Below are positions 27,895-35,841 of a DNA stretch of 64,000 nucleotides, piece after piece. Positions within the stretch are counted from its first letter, which is position 1. Each line of letters starts with the position of its first letter. The position numbers and the translations under genes were made by a program. The notes beneath the pieces are model-generated. The model was not told where the DNA came from and made no database searches. It saw nothing but the letters and a program-made list of their open reading frames with translations. Where the stretch lies: the NCBI RefSeq assembly GCF_019104725.1, contig NZ_JAHRXF010000031.1:1-64000 (forward strand), read 5' to 3'. The DNA is from Streptomyces corallincola (GTDB lineage Bacteria > Actinomycetota > Actinomycetes > Streptomycetales > Streptomycetaceae).

Positions 27895-28494
27895 TCAGTC
27901 GTTCCTCTTCGAAGGGAAAACGGGGGTGTAGAAGTCGCGGGCCCAGTCGTAGGCGACCGATTCGCCGGGCGACCGCCACTTTGTGAGGTCGTCTGCCAGC
28001 CGCGCCCAGGACGGGGGTGTCACGTCGCAGGCGCGTGCGCGCTCGATCGCGTGCTGCAGGTGCCGTAGGGGGAGCTCGTGCGAAGCCACCAACCGGTCGA
28101 GGAGCCGGACGGCCCCGGGGTCCTTGGGGCCCCGTCCGCCCGGACCGCCGATACGGCGGAGCGCACGGCCCATCGACCCTGAGCCGGGAAGCGCTCTGCT
28201 CCGGCCGGCGTGGAAGCGAGCGAAGAGAAACGCCACCTTTTCGTAGGCGAGTCGGTGTTCCTCCTCCGGAGAGAAGTTCGCGGCGACCAGCCTCGGCTCG
28301 GTAAGGGCTTCGGGTCGCCTCAAGTCGGCGAGTGCACCGGTGTTGTGCGTCCACACCAGGCGGCACAGGTAGCGGCTGAGCAGCTCGGACCGGGGGCGCT
28401 CATGAGTGGCCGTGTCTTTGGCCGCCATAGCCAGATCGTCACCAACCTCCGCGATGAGGGCCTGCAGTTCCGGTGGCAGCTGTGGAGCAGTCAT
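27895..28494 (-). CDS. cse2: Cse2/CasB (Cas11e) small subunit
   Basis: A 199-residue, mostly helical Cse2, which forms the dimer along the Cascade belly and stabilises the displaced strand. Supporting motifs are AYEKVAFLFARFHAG, GGPGGRGPKDPGAVRLLDRL, and the C-terminal WRSPGESVAYDWARDFYTP. ATG 28494 has AGGGGAG upstream, inside the end of cas8e, so the two genes overlap by 56 nt. Confidence 0.92.
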   Translation of the reverse strand: MTAPQLPPELQALIAEVGDDLAMAAKDTATHERPRSELLSRYLCRLVWTHNTGALADLRRPEALTEPRLVAANFSPEEEHRLAYEKVAFLFARFHAGRSRALPGSGSMGRALRRIGGPGGRGPKDPGAVRLLDRLVASHELPLRHLQHAIERARACDVTPPSWARLADDLTKWRSPGESVAYDWARDFYTPVFPSKRND

Positions 28495-30091
28495 CGGGGC
28501 TCCCCTTGAGGTAGGCGGGGCACTTCTCGGCGTTCAGCATCTGTTTGAGCCGCGTCTCGGCCTGGAACCGGGCCCTCAGCCCGCGCTCGCCGGGCGGCAG
28601 CGAGGCCAGGCGGGACCGTAGGGCGTTCCGCGTGGTCGTCCGGATCTCCCGTCCGAACGCTTCCAACGGTCCGGCGTCGGGTCGTTGGTTCGCGTTCACC
28701 GAGTCGAGCAGCGCGTGGAAGGGGGCGGCGGCCCCGGCCCACATCTCCCGCGATCCGTTGAACCGGGCAGTCTGCGGCTTTCGGTCCGCCGATTTGGCAT
28801 TCGGGTACGCCGCCTCACGGGCAGTCGCCGCCGCCGACCACAGTGCCTTCGCCGCGTACTCGCACATCGCCGATCCTTCGTCGGCCGCCCACTTCAGGTC
28901 GACCTGCAAACCCGACGTGTACGGGAATGAGTCAGACACCCACGTGACGGCAGCTGACTTGCGGGCGACGAGTCCCACTGCCCACAGGTTCACCGTCCTG
29001 TCGGGCAGGTCGGCGAGGCGGTCGTACAGGTCCGCGCCCTTGAACCGGTCCGCGGCCGCTGCGTACAGCGCGTGAGCCTCTTGCCAGACGGCCCGGTCGG
29101 CACTCGGGCGGAGCGGCCCTTCGTAGTTCCCGGACCGCGTCAGCACGGCGTCCTGCAGGTATGCAGGGGGCAACGGGGCGAGCAACTCGCCGGCGGCCAT
29201 CAGTACCCGGTCGACCATCAACCGTCCGTCGACGAGTACAGGGCGCAACAGGATCGACCGTCCGAGGAAGGAGTGCAAGTCCGCCCGGCCGTCGGGGAGG
29301 CGCGGCTCCTTCCCGGAACGGAAGGTGCGCCGACGGCGCCGCCCGTCCGTCCAGGAGTAGTTGAAGGTCGGCTGCCGGTCCCTACCGGGGACGAGATTCA
29401 GCCGCAGTGTGTCGCCGAGCGTCGGCCCCATCGCGATCACCCGAATACGAGACCCCAGCCGCCCGACGGCCTGATAGGTCAACTGCGGCCCCAGCCAGTC
29501 AGCTTTGGCCATCGCCCTGCCGCCGAGACCGTAGGCATGCTGGGCGAGCATCGCCCTGAGCGCGACGTCCGGTCGCATCGGTTCGGGGTCGTGCAGATGG
29601 GACTTGTCGAAGAACTGGTGGTAGTCGCCTGCGCGTTCGATGACGACCTGTGCATGCCCCACCCCGTGCCCGTCGAGGAAGGGTGCGAGCTCCGCGTTCT
29701 GTCCCAGCGGCTGCTCCGGGTGGAAGAGGTCCCATCGGTCGTCCGGCTCACCAGCCAGCCAGTCGGCTGCCGGGCTCAGCGACTCCTGGCCCTCGACCCA
29801 GCGGCGCCACTCCTCGTGCGAGGTGGGGACGTGATCCGACGAGTAGAGGATCGCCATCAGGTACTCGAATACGGCGACATCTTCCCCCGCGGTCGAGCCC
29901 GAGAGCGCGAGGACCTGGTCTGCGTTGCGCAGGAGATCCACCAGGCTCATCAGTCGGACGACGGCCCTGCCGGAGACTTCGTCCACTGTCAGTGCCGGCT
30001 GGCACGCTTGCGTGCGTGGGTCCCACCGCCATGCCGGATTCGAGGCGTTGCCTAAAACTCGGTATATCGTTGTAGGTCGACTGGTTCGCAT
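28439..30091 (-). CDS. cas8e: Cas8e (CasA/Cse1) large subunit
   Basis: A 550-residue Cas8e, the Cascade subunit that reads the PAM and recruits Cas3. Expected features are present: FEYLMAILYSSD, WDLFHPEQPLGQNAEL, GDTLRLNLVPG and a helical C-terminal domain. It is first in the leftward Cascade operon. The start is doubtful: a TATA-like stretch lies inside the first codons (near 30060-30075), so the real mRNA may begin there and translation at a later codon such as the GTG about 35 codons in. cas3 is divergent, with only about 32 bp between predicted starts. Confidence 0.9.
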   Translation of the reverse strand: MRTSRPTTIYRVLGNASNPAWRWDPRTQACQPALTVDEVSGRAVVRLMSLVDLLRNADQVLALSGSTAGEDVAVFEYLMAILYSSDHVPTSHEEWRRWVEGQESLSPAADWLAGEPDDRWDLFHPEQPLGQNAELAPFLDGHGVGHAQVVIERAGDYHQFFDKSHLHDPEPMRPDVALRAMLAQHAYGLGGRAMAKADWLGPQLTYQAVGRLGSRIRVIAMGPTLGDTLRLNLVPGRDRQPTFNYSWTDGRRRRRTFRSGKEPRLPDGRADLHSFLGRSILLRPVLVDGRLMVDRVLMAAGELLAPLPPAYLQDAVLTRSGNYEGPLRPSADRAVWQEAHALYAAAADRFKGADLYDRLADLPDRTVNLWAVGLVARKSAAVTWVSDSFPYTSGLQVDLKWAADEGSAMCEYAAKALWSAAATAREAAYPNAKSADRKPQTARFNGSREMWAGAAAPFHALLDSVNANQRPDAGPLEAFGREIRTTTRNALRSRLASLPPGERGLRARFQAETRLKQMLNAEKCPAYLKGSPDDCSTAATGTAGPHRGGW

Positions 30092-30123
30092 GTGCTGAAC
30101 GCTAGCAGTGGCGGGGTGATCGG

Positions 30124-33100
30124 ATGAGCTATTCCCGGAAAATCGGTCTTGGGTGTTTACTCATCTGGGGCAAGACGGACCAGCGCGGGGTCAGTGGCCG
30201 CCGTGGTGAGGGGAGTTGGAGTCCACTGCTCGCCCACATGCTCGATGTGGGAGCTGTCACAGGTGAGTTGTGGGACAACTACCTTGCCCAGCCGGTACGG
30301 GAACGTCTCGTCGAGGCTCTTGGCGCCGGAGATGAGGTGGTGGCGCGGAGGAACGCCATGTTCTACGCCGCCTTGCACGACCTGGGCAAGGCGTCCGGCG
30401 GCTTCCTTCACCAGTTCGGCAAAGGGCGCTGGGTCCGCTCACAGATGCGACAGGCTGGAAGGACGTGGCGCGCACAGGCGCGTTCGGCAGGGTTGCCTCT
30501 GCCGGAGGAATCGGGATTCGCTCCCTGGGCCAGGCACGAGCACGTCACAGCCCATCACCTGCCGCGCCTGCTCGGCTGTACCTGCCGACACTGCGGAGGC
30601 AAGGGTGAGGCGCGCCGCGGCCGCGGTCTCCACCGCATGGCGCTGCTATTGGGTGGCCACCACGGCCACATTCCCCACCTCGAAACCGTTCACCGGGCAG
30701 CCCGTGCGGCCCGGCCGGACGACTGGGACCCGTACTACCGGCACATGATCGAGACCCTCGCCCACCTGTTCGGGGTCGAAATGGAACGCCTGCCCGAACG
30801 CACCACCCTCGAACGCCCTGTGACGCTCCCGCTGTTCGCGGGGCTGGTCGTGATGGCCGACTGGATCGCCTCCGACGAGACCATTTTCCACTACCGGCCT
30901 CCCGCCGAGACCGTCGAGCAGTGGTGGAACGCTTCGCAACGGCAGGCGGAAGCCGCTCTTCGCAAGCTGCGCCTGCATTCCTGGGTGCCCGGGCCCTCGG
31001 AGTGGGCAGAACTCTTCCCTGAGGCACCCCGCCCCCGCCCGTTCCAGGCCGCTGCCATGAGGGCCGCGCCCATCGACGGCCCCGCGCTGGTCATCGTCGA
31101 AGGCACCACCGGAGCGGGGAAGACAAGCCTCGCCCTCTGGTACGCCCACCATCTCGCTCGCGTCAACGGCTACCACGGGCTGTACGCGGCGATGCCCACC
31201 CGAGCAGGGACCGACCAGGCCGCCGCCGAGTACATCTCCTTCCTCACCCGAGCCTTCGGCACCCCTACGGACGCCAACTTGGCGATCGTCCACAGCACGG
31301 CAGAAGCCTCCCCGGCCGTCCACCGGCTGCTCGATGCTGGGAAGCGGAGGTCTGGCCATGAATGTGCGGCCGATAGCCTGCCGTTCATTGAGGACACCCT
31401 GGCCTCCGCAGGCGATCCGGAGCTGCCCGGTCGGCCCGTCCTCGACCCGTGGTACCTCCGTAGGTGTCTTGGCGTGATCTCCACGTTCGGCATCGGCACC
31501 GCAGATCAGGTCATCTTGGCAGCCCAGGCGTCACAACACTGGTTCCTCCGGCTCTTCGGCCTCGCCAACAAAACGGTGATCATCGACGAGGCCCATGCAT
31601 ACGAGCTGTTCCAGGAACGGCTGCTGGAAGCCGTTGTCAGCTGGCTCGCGGATGCCGGAGCCTCGGTGGTTGTGCTCTCGGCCACCCTTCCGAGCGACAC
31701 CCGGCAGGCTGTCGCAGACGCCTGGTGCCGCGGCCATCGTATCCAGCCGCGTCCACTCCGGGCCGAGGGTCCCGTCACCCTGATCGACCGAGGGGGCCGG
31801 GTCACTGGCGTACGACCGGACGAGGCACCCGCTCCGCAGCACACCCGCCTGGACCTCGTCTGTGACCCCGGCACGGCAGCGCTGGCCGACCTCATCCTCC
31901 GCGAGGCCGCCGACGGAGGGTGCACCGCAGTAATCCGCAATCGGGTCGACTCTGCCCACGATCTCTACTCCGAGGTATACGAGCAGGCCAGGAAACGCGG
32001 TTGGCGGCCCGAAGAAGTGGTCCTCTTGCACGGGAAGTTGCTGCCACGCGACCGTCTCTCCCTGGAGACGCGGCTGCGGGAGGTCCTGGGGCCAGGGGAA
32101 GACCGTACCCAGCGCAACCCCGCCCGGCCGCAGCGCATCCTCGTCATCGCCACACAGGTATTGGAACAGTCCCTGGACCTGGACTTCGACCGCCTTTACA
32201 CCGACCTGGCCCCCGTCGACCTGCTCATCCAACGCCGGGGGCGTCTGCACCGCCACGCTCCCAACCAGGCTGGTCGGCCGGCCCCCTTGCGCGAGGCGCG
32301 CATGACCGTCCTCCACCTGCCCGCCCCGGATGGCCTTCCCCTTGTAAGCCCTCCCACCGAGTACAGCCCGGGCAACTTGGATGCGCACGTGTACGCCCCC
32401 TATGCGCTGACGATGTCCTGGTACCTCCTCAACGACCTCGTCACCGCCCCGTCCACCTGCGTGTCCTGTGCCGGTGAGCGGAATCCGGAACTACAGCAGG
32501 GGGCCGCCTGCTTCGACGCCACGCGGGACGGCGCCTCTCTGATCGAGAGGGCCTACAGCCCGGCGCCCTTCCCTCGGACGCCTATCGGATCCTTGCTCAG
32601 AGCAACCTGGGAACAGTGGCTCGATGATCTCAGCGACCATGACAACACCGCCCACGCCCGCGCCCTGTACCCCTACGGCCTCGACGGAGAGCCGACGGGA
32701 GTCGAAGCCCTGAAGAGCGGCGAGGCGCATGGCAAGGGCGACCGCAGCACCGGCTCACTATCCGCACGGTCGCGTATGAGGGAACCCGGCACGGCGGTGG
32801 TTGTCCTTTTCCGCCAGAACCCCGGTGGCAGGGAACCGTTCTACAGCTATGACCCGGCTGGTGAACTGGCCGCCGATCTCGGCGACCACAGTGCTCAGCA
32901 CGACCAGGAGGCCCTTGACGCTCACCGGGCTCAGCAGCGCGAGTTGCTTCTCAACACCATTGAAATTCCGATCAGTTGGATCGCGTACCTCTCGCCGGTC
33001 TCCGAGTGGCCGCCCTTCTCCGACAGGCCGCCTCTACGGAACAGGGCTGTGATCGTTCTCGATCCCCGAGGTCGATGTCTTAGCGGGCCGGGAGGGCCTA

Positions 33101-33144
33101 TCGCCTACACCCCCACACGGGGCCTGCACCTAGTGCGGCGCTAG
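30124..33144 (+). CDS. cas3: Cas3 HD nuclease-helicase (type I-E)
   Basis: A 1006-residue Cas3, which nicks and degrades DNA marked by Cascade. The HD nuclease domain has His38 and the HD pair His85-Asp86 (ALHDLGKA), plus HEHVTAHHL and GGHHGH. The SF2 helicase has Walker A GTTGAGKTS (about 327-335), YAAMPTRAGTDQ, DEAH at 488-491, SATLPS, and motif VI QRRGRLHRH. All key residues are intact, so it should be active. It is at the long end for the family. The start at ATG 30124 has a weak ribosome-binding site; the conserved text begins within 15 residues. It is divergent from cas8e. Confidence 0.95.
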   Translation: MSYSRKIGLGCLLIWGKTDQRGVSGRRGEGSWSPLLAHMLDVGAVTGELWDNYLAQPVRERLVEALGAGDEVVARRNAMFYAALHDLGKASGGFLHQFGKGRWVRSQMRQAGRTWRAQARSAGLPLPEESGFAPWARHEHVTAHHLPRLLGCTCRHCGGKGEARRGRGLHRMALLLGGHHGHIPHLETVHRAARAARPDDWDPYYRHMIETLAHLFGVEMERLPERTTLERPVTLPLFAGLVVMADWIASDETIFHYRPPAETVEQWWNASQRQAEAALRKLRLHSWVPGPSEWAELFPEAPRPRPFQAAAMRAAPIDGPALVIVEGTTGAGKTSLALWYAHHLARVNGYHGLYAAMPTRAGTDQAAAEYISFLTRAFGTPTDANLAIVHSTAEASPAVHRLLDAGKRRSGHECAADSLPFIEDTLASAGDPELPGRPVLDPWYLRRCLGVISTFGIGTADQVILAAQASQHWFLRLFGLANKTVIIDEAHAYELFQERLLEAVVSWLADAGASVVVLSATLPSDTRQAVADAWCRGHRIQPRPLRAEGPVTLIDRGGRVTGVRPDEAPAPQHTRLDLVCDPGTAALADLILREAADGGCTAVIRNRVDSAHDLYSEVYEQARKRGWRPEEVVLLHGKLLPRDRLSLETRLREVLGPGEDRTQRNPARPQRILVIATQVLEQSLDLDFDRLYTDLAPVDLLIQRRGRLHRHAPNQAGRPAPLREARMTVLHLPAPDGLPLVSPPTEYSPGNLDAHVYAPYALTMSWYLLNDLVTAPSTCVSCAGERNPELQQGAACFDATRDGASLIERAYSPAPFPRTPIGSLLRATWEQWLDDLSDHDNTAHARALYPYGLDGEPTGVEALKSGEAHGKGDRSTGSLSARSRMREPGTAVVVLFRQNPGGREPFYSYDPAGELAADLGDHSAQHDQEALDAHRAQQRELLLNTIEIPISWIAYLSPVSEWPPFSDRPPLRNRAVIVLDPRGRCLSGPGGPIAYTPTRGLHLVRR

Positions 33145-33210
33145 CGATACGCTGCCCGTCCCTGTTCCACTCAACCGCAGGGATGTGCCGGACATACCGA
33201 GATTCCCGGC

Positions 33211-33239
33211 TCTTTTCCCCGCGCCAGCGGGGCTTTCGG
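33211..33239. CRISPR. Possible orphan type I-E-like repeat
   Basis: The 29-bp segment has the core CCCCGCGCCAGCGGGG with a 4-7 bp stem, the same shape as many I-E repeats (CCCCGC-n-GCGGGG). Exactly 61 bp later, at 33272-33300, is a weakly similar segment, and 61 is the normal I-E repeat-plus-spacer period, but identity is poor (fewer than half of positions). No further copies are seen. This is at best a decayed array end. Confidence 0.25.
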
Positions 33240-33356
33240 ATCGGAGCCGACTGAGCGGCGGCCGTGCGGGTCGCCCCCCACGCCTCAGTGGCTCCGCGGA
33301 CCCGTCCAGGCTTTATCCCCGAGAGCGCGCCATATCGCTCCTCCTCCTCGCTGCTT

Positions 33357-33530
33357 CGATAGCGGTCAGGCTGGTCGAGGGAGACAAGCGGGGCCGTTGG
33401 AACAAGTGGTACAGGGCGCGAGGAGGCCGTACGGAAAGGCGAGGAGGAACTCCTCGTAGAGCTGACCGGTTGGCGTCTGGCTGATCTGCGACGTGCCAGT
33501 GGGCTGCCCCAGCTCTCCCTGGGTAGCGGA
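33357..33530 (+). pseudogene. Broken second copy of the HigBA-like toxin-antitoxin genes
   Basis: One frame gives EGDKRGRWNKWYR, matching toxin AGDKSGQWNEWYR (encoded near 23880-23925). Directly after it another frame gives EEAVRKGEEELLVELTGWRL and ADLRRASGLPQ, matching antitoxin EEAVREGKEELLAEVVGRRL and ADLRKSRGLTQ. About 130 bp that normally separate these parts are missing and there is no start, so the copy is dead. It precedes the full DUF255 gene just as the intact pair precedes the truncated one. Confidence 0.75.
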
Positions 33531-33604
33531 GAGTGCGCTGACGGCGCAGGGGAGCAGGTGAGGGCTTCCCGACTGGGAGCCAGTGGTGTGAGAGGCTGAC
33601 TTTC

Positions 33605-35650
33605 ATGAACCGGTTGGCTGGTGTGACCTCGCCGTATCTGCTTCAGCACGCCGACAATCCGGTCGACTGGTGGCCCTGGACACCGGAGGCGTTCGAGGAG
33701 GCGCGGCGGCGGGACGTCCCCGTCTTTCTCTCCGTCGGCTACTCCGCCTGCCACTGGTGCCACGTCATGGCGCACGAATCCTTTGAGGACCCCGATACCG
33801 CCGAGTACCTCAACGCCCACTTCGTCGCGGTGAAGGTGGACCGGGAGGAGCGGCCGGATGTGGACGCGGTGTACATGGAGGCGGTGCAGGCGGCGACCGG
33901 GCAGGGCGGGTGGCCGATGACCGTGTTCCTCACGCCGGATGCCGAGCCGTTCTACTTCGGGACGTACTTCCCACCCGCGCCCCGGCACGGGATGCCGTCG
34001 TTCCGGCAGGTGCTGGGCGGGGTGCGGCACGCGTGGGAGGAGCGGCGGGACGAGGTCGCGGAGGTGGCCGGGAAGATCGTGCGGGATCTCGCGCAGCGGG
34101 AGATCCAGCAGCGGGCGGACGGGCTGCCGGGGGAGCCGGAGCTGGCGCAGGCGCTGCTCGGGCTGACGCGGGAGTACGACGCGCAGCGCGGCGGATTCGG
34201 CGGGGCGCCGAAGTTCCCGCCCTCGATGGTGCTGGAGTTCCTGCTGCGCCACCACGCCCGCACCGGCGCCGAGGGCGCGTTGCAGATGGCCGTGGACACC
34301 TGTGAGCGGATGGCCCGCGGCGGTATTTACGACCAGCTCGGCGGCGGCTTCGCCCGGTACTCCGTGGACCGCGACTGGATCGTCCCGCACTTCGAGAAGA
34401 TGCTGTATGACAACGCCCTGCTCTGCCGGGTGTACGCGCACCTGTGGCGGGCCACCGGCTCCGGCCTCGCCCGCCGGGTCGCCCTGGAGACCGCCGACTT
34501 CCTGGTCCGTGAACTCCGCACCGCCGAGGGCGGGTTCGCGTCCGCCCTCGACGCCGACAGCAGGCCCCACGACGCGCCGGACGACGCGCCGCACGTCGAA
34601 GGCGCCTACTACGTCTGGACGCCCGCCCAGCTCCACGAGCTTCTCGGTGAGGAGGACGGCGATCTCGCCGCCCGCTTCTTCGGCGTCACCGAGGAGGGCA
34701 CCTTCGAGGAGGGCCAGTCCGTCCTCCAACTCCCGCAGGAGGAGGGTGTGTTCGACGCGGAGCGGATCGCCTCCGTGAAGGAGCGGATGTTCGCCGCCCG
34801 CGCCGAGCGGCCCGCGCCCGGCCGGGACGACAAGGTGGTGGCCGCCTGGAACGGCCTGGCCGTCGCCGCGCTCGCGGAGACCGGCGCCTACTTCGGTCGC
34901 CCCGACCTGATCGAGGCCGCGACCGCCGCCGCCGACCTGCTGGTCCGGGTCCACCTGGACGAACACGCCCGCCTCGCCCGCACCAGCCGGGACGGCCGCC
35001 GGGGCGCCAACTCCGGTGTGCTGGAGGACTACGCGGACGTGGCCGAGGGCTTCCTCGCGCTCGCCTCCGTCACCGGCGAGGGCGTCTGGCTGGAGTTCGC
35101 CGGACTCCTCCTCGACCATGTCCTGGCCCGCTTCACCGACCCGGAGACCGGCGCGCTCTACGACACCGCCTCCGACGCCGAACAGCTCATCCGCCGCCCG
35201 CAGGACCCCACCGACAACGCCACCCCGTCCGGCTGGAGCGCGGCGGCGGCGGCCCTGCTCGGGTACGCGGCGCACACCGGCTCCGCACCCCACCGCACCG
35301 CCGCCGAGCGGGCGTTGGGCGTGGTCAAGGCGCTCGGGCCGCGCGTGCCGAGGTTCACCGGCTGGGGCCTCGCGGCGGCCGAGGCGCTGCTCGACGGACC
35401 CCGTGAGGTGGCCGTCGTAGGGCCGTCGCTGACCGAGGAGCGGACCGCCGCGCTGCACCGGACCGCGCTGCTGGGCACCGCGCCCGGCGCGGTCGTGGCG
35501 GCCGGGGTCGCGGACGGTGACGAGTTCCCGCTGCTCGCGCACCGCCCGCTGGTGGACGGCGCCCCGGCCGCGTACGTCTGCCGTGATTTCGTCTGTGAGG
35601 CGCCCACCACGGAAACGGAACGGCTCGCGGCGGCCCTGAACGACCACTGA
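33605..35650 (+). CDS. DUF255/YyaL thioredoxin-domain protein
   Basis: A 681-residue protein of the YyaL/spermatogenesis-associated 20 family: an N-terminal thioredoxin-like domain with CHWC (residues about 51-54, YSACHWCHVMAHESFED) and a C-terminal (alpha/alpha)6 barrel like N-acylglucosamine 2-epimerases. The biochemical role is not settled. The full length is kept here, while a 53-codon start of a related copy sits at 24550. ATG 33605 gives the conserved MNRL start. A large inverted repeat follows the stop. Confidence 0.92.
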   Translation: MNRLAGVTSPYLLQHADNPVDWWPWTPEAFEEARRRDVPVFLSVGYSACHWCHVMAHESFEDPDTAEYLNAHFVAVKVDREERPDVDAVYMEAVQAATGQGGWPMTVFLTPDAEPFYFGTYFPPAPRHGMPSFRQVLGGVRHAWEERRDEVAEVAGKIVRDLAQREIQQRADGLPGEPELAQALLGLTREYDAQRGGFGGAPKFPPSMVLEFLLRHHARTGAEGALQMAVDTCERMARGGIYDQLGGGFARYSVDRDWIVPHFEKMLYDNALLCRVYAHLWRATGSGLARRVALETADFLVRELRTAEGGFASALDADSRPHDAPDDAPHVEGAYYVWTPAQLHELLGEEDGDLAARFFGVTEEGTFEEGQSVLQLPQEEGVFDAERIASVKERMFAARAERPAPGRDDKVVAAWNGLAVAALAETGAYFGRPDLIEAATAAADLLVRVHLDEHARLARTSRDGRRGANSGVLEDYADVAEGFLALASVTGEGVWLEFAGLLLDHVLARFTDPETGALYDTASDAEQLIRRPQDPTDNATPSGWSAAAAALLGYAAHTGSAPHRTAAERALGVVKALGPRVPRFTGWGLAAAEALLDGPREVAVVGPSLTEERTAALHRTALLGTAPGAVVAAGVADGDEFPLLAHRPLVDGAPAAYVCRDFVCEAPTTETERLAAALNDH

Positions 35651-35658
35651 CCGGCGCC

Positions 35659-35733
35659 GACGTGCGGTGAGCGGGACAACCGAACTGTCCGGATAGGGGA
35701 AGGTGTTCGGTTAGATCCCGCTACCCGCACGTC
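35659..35733. terminator. Long imperfect inverted repeat after the DUF255 gene
   Basis: Arms 35659-35685 and 35705-35733 pair in three blocks (GACGTGCGG/CCGCACGTC, GAGCGGGA/TCCCGCT, AACCGAAC/GTTCGGTT) around a 19-nt loop. It begins 9 nt after the stop codon, so it is probably a terminator, although the blocky structure would also suit a protein-binding site for the operon starting at 35842. Confidence 0.6.
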
Positions 35734-35841
35734 GTTCTGAAACATGGTTTTTATCGGAACATCTCCCTCCCTTCACAGTTCCCTCCTAGTCTCTGCACAG
35801 CGTCACGCGCCGGTGACTCACCGTCGCGTGCACTGGGGGTA

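Larger units (their letters stand above)
33145..33604. other. Right junction of the cas block
   Basis: 460 bp between cas3 and the full DUF255 gene. It contains one CRISPR-repeat-like hairpin (33211-33239), a possible poor second copy 61 bp later, and a broken toxin-antitoxin copy (33357-33530). No intact gene is present. Confidence 0.65.

Noticed and set aside
33098..35647. An 849-codon minus-strand frame over the DUF255 gene
   Set aside because: Antisense to a well-conserved protein; composed of Gly/Arg/Val runs with no domain.
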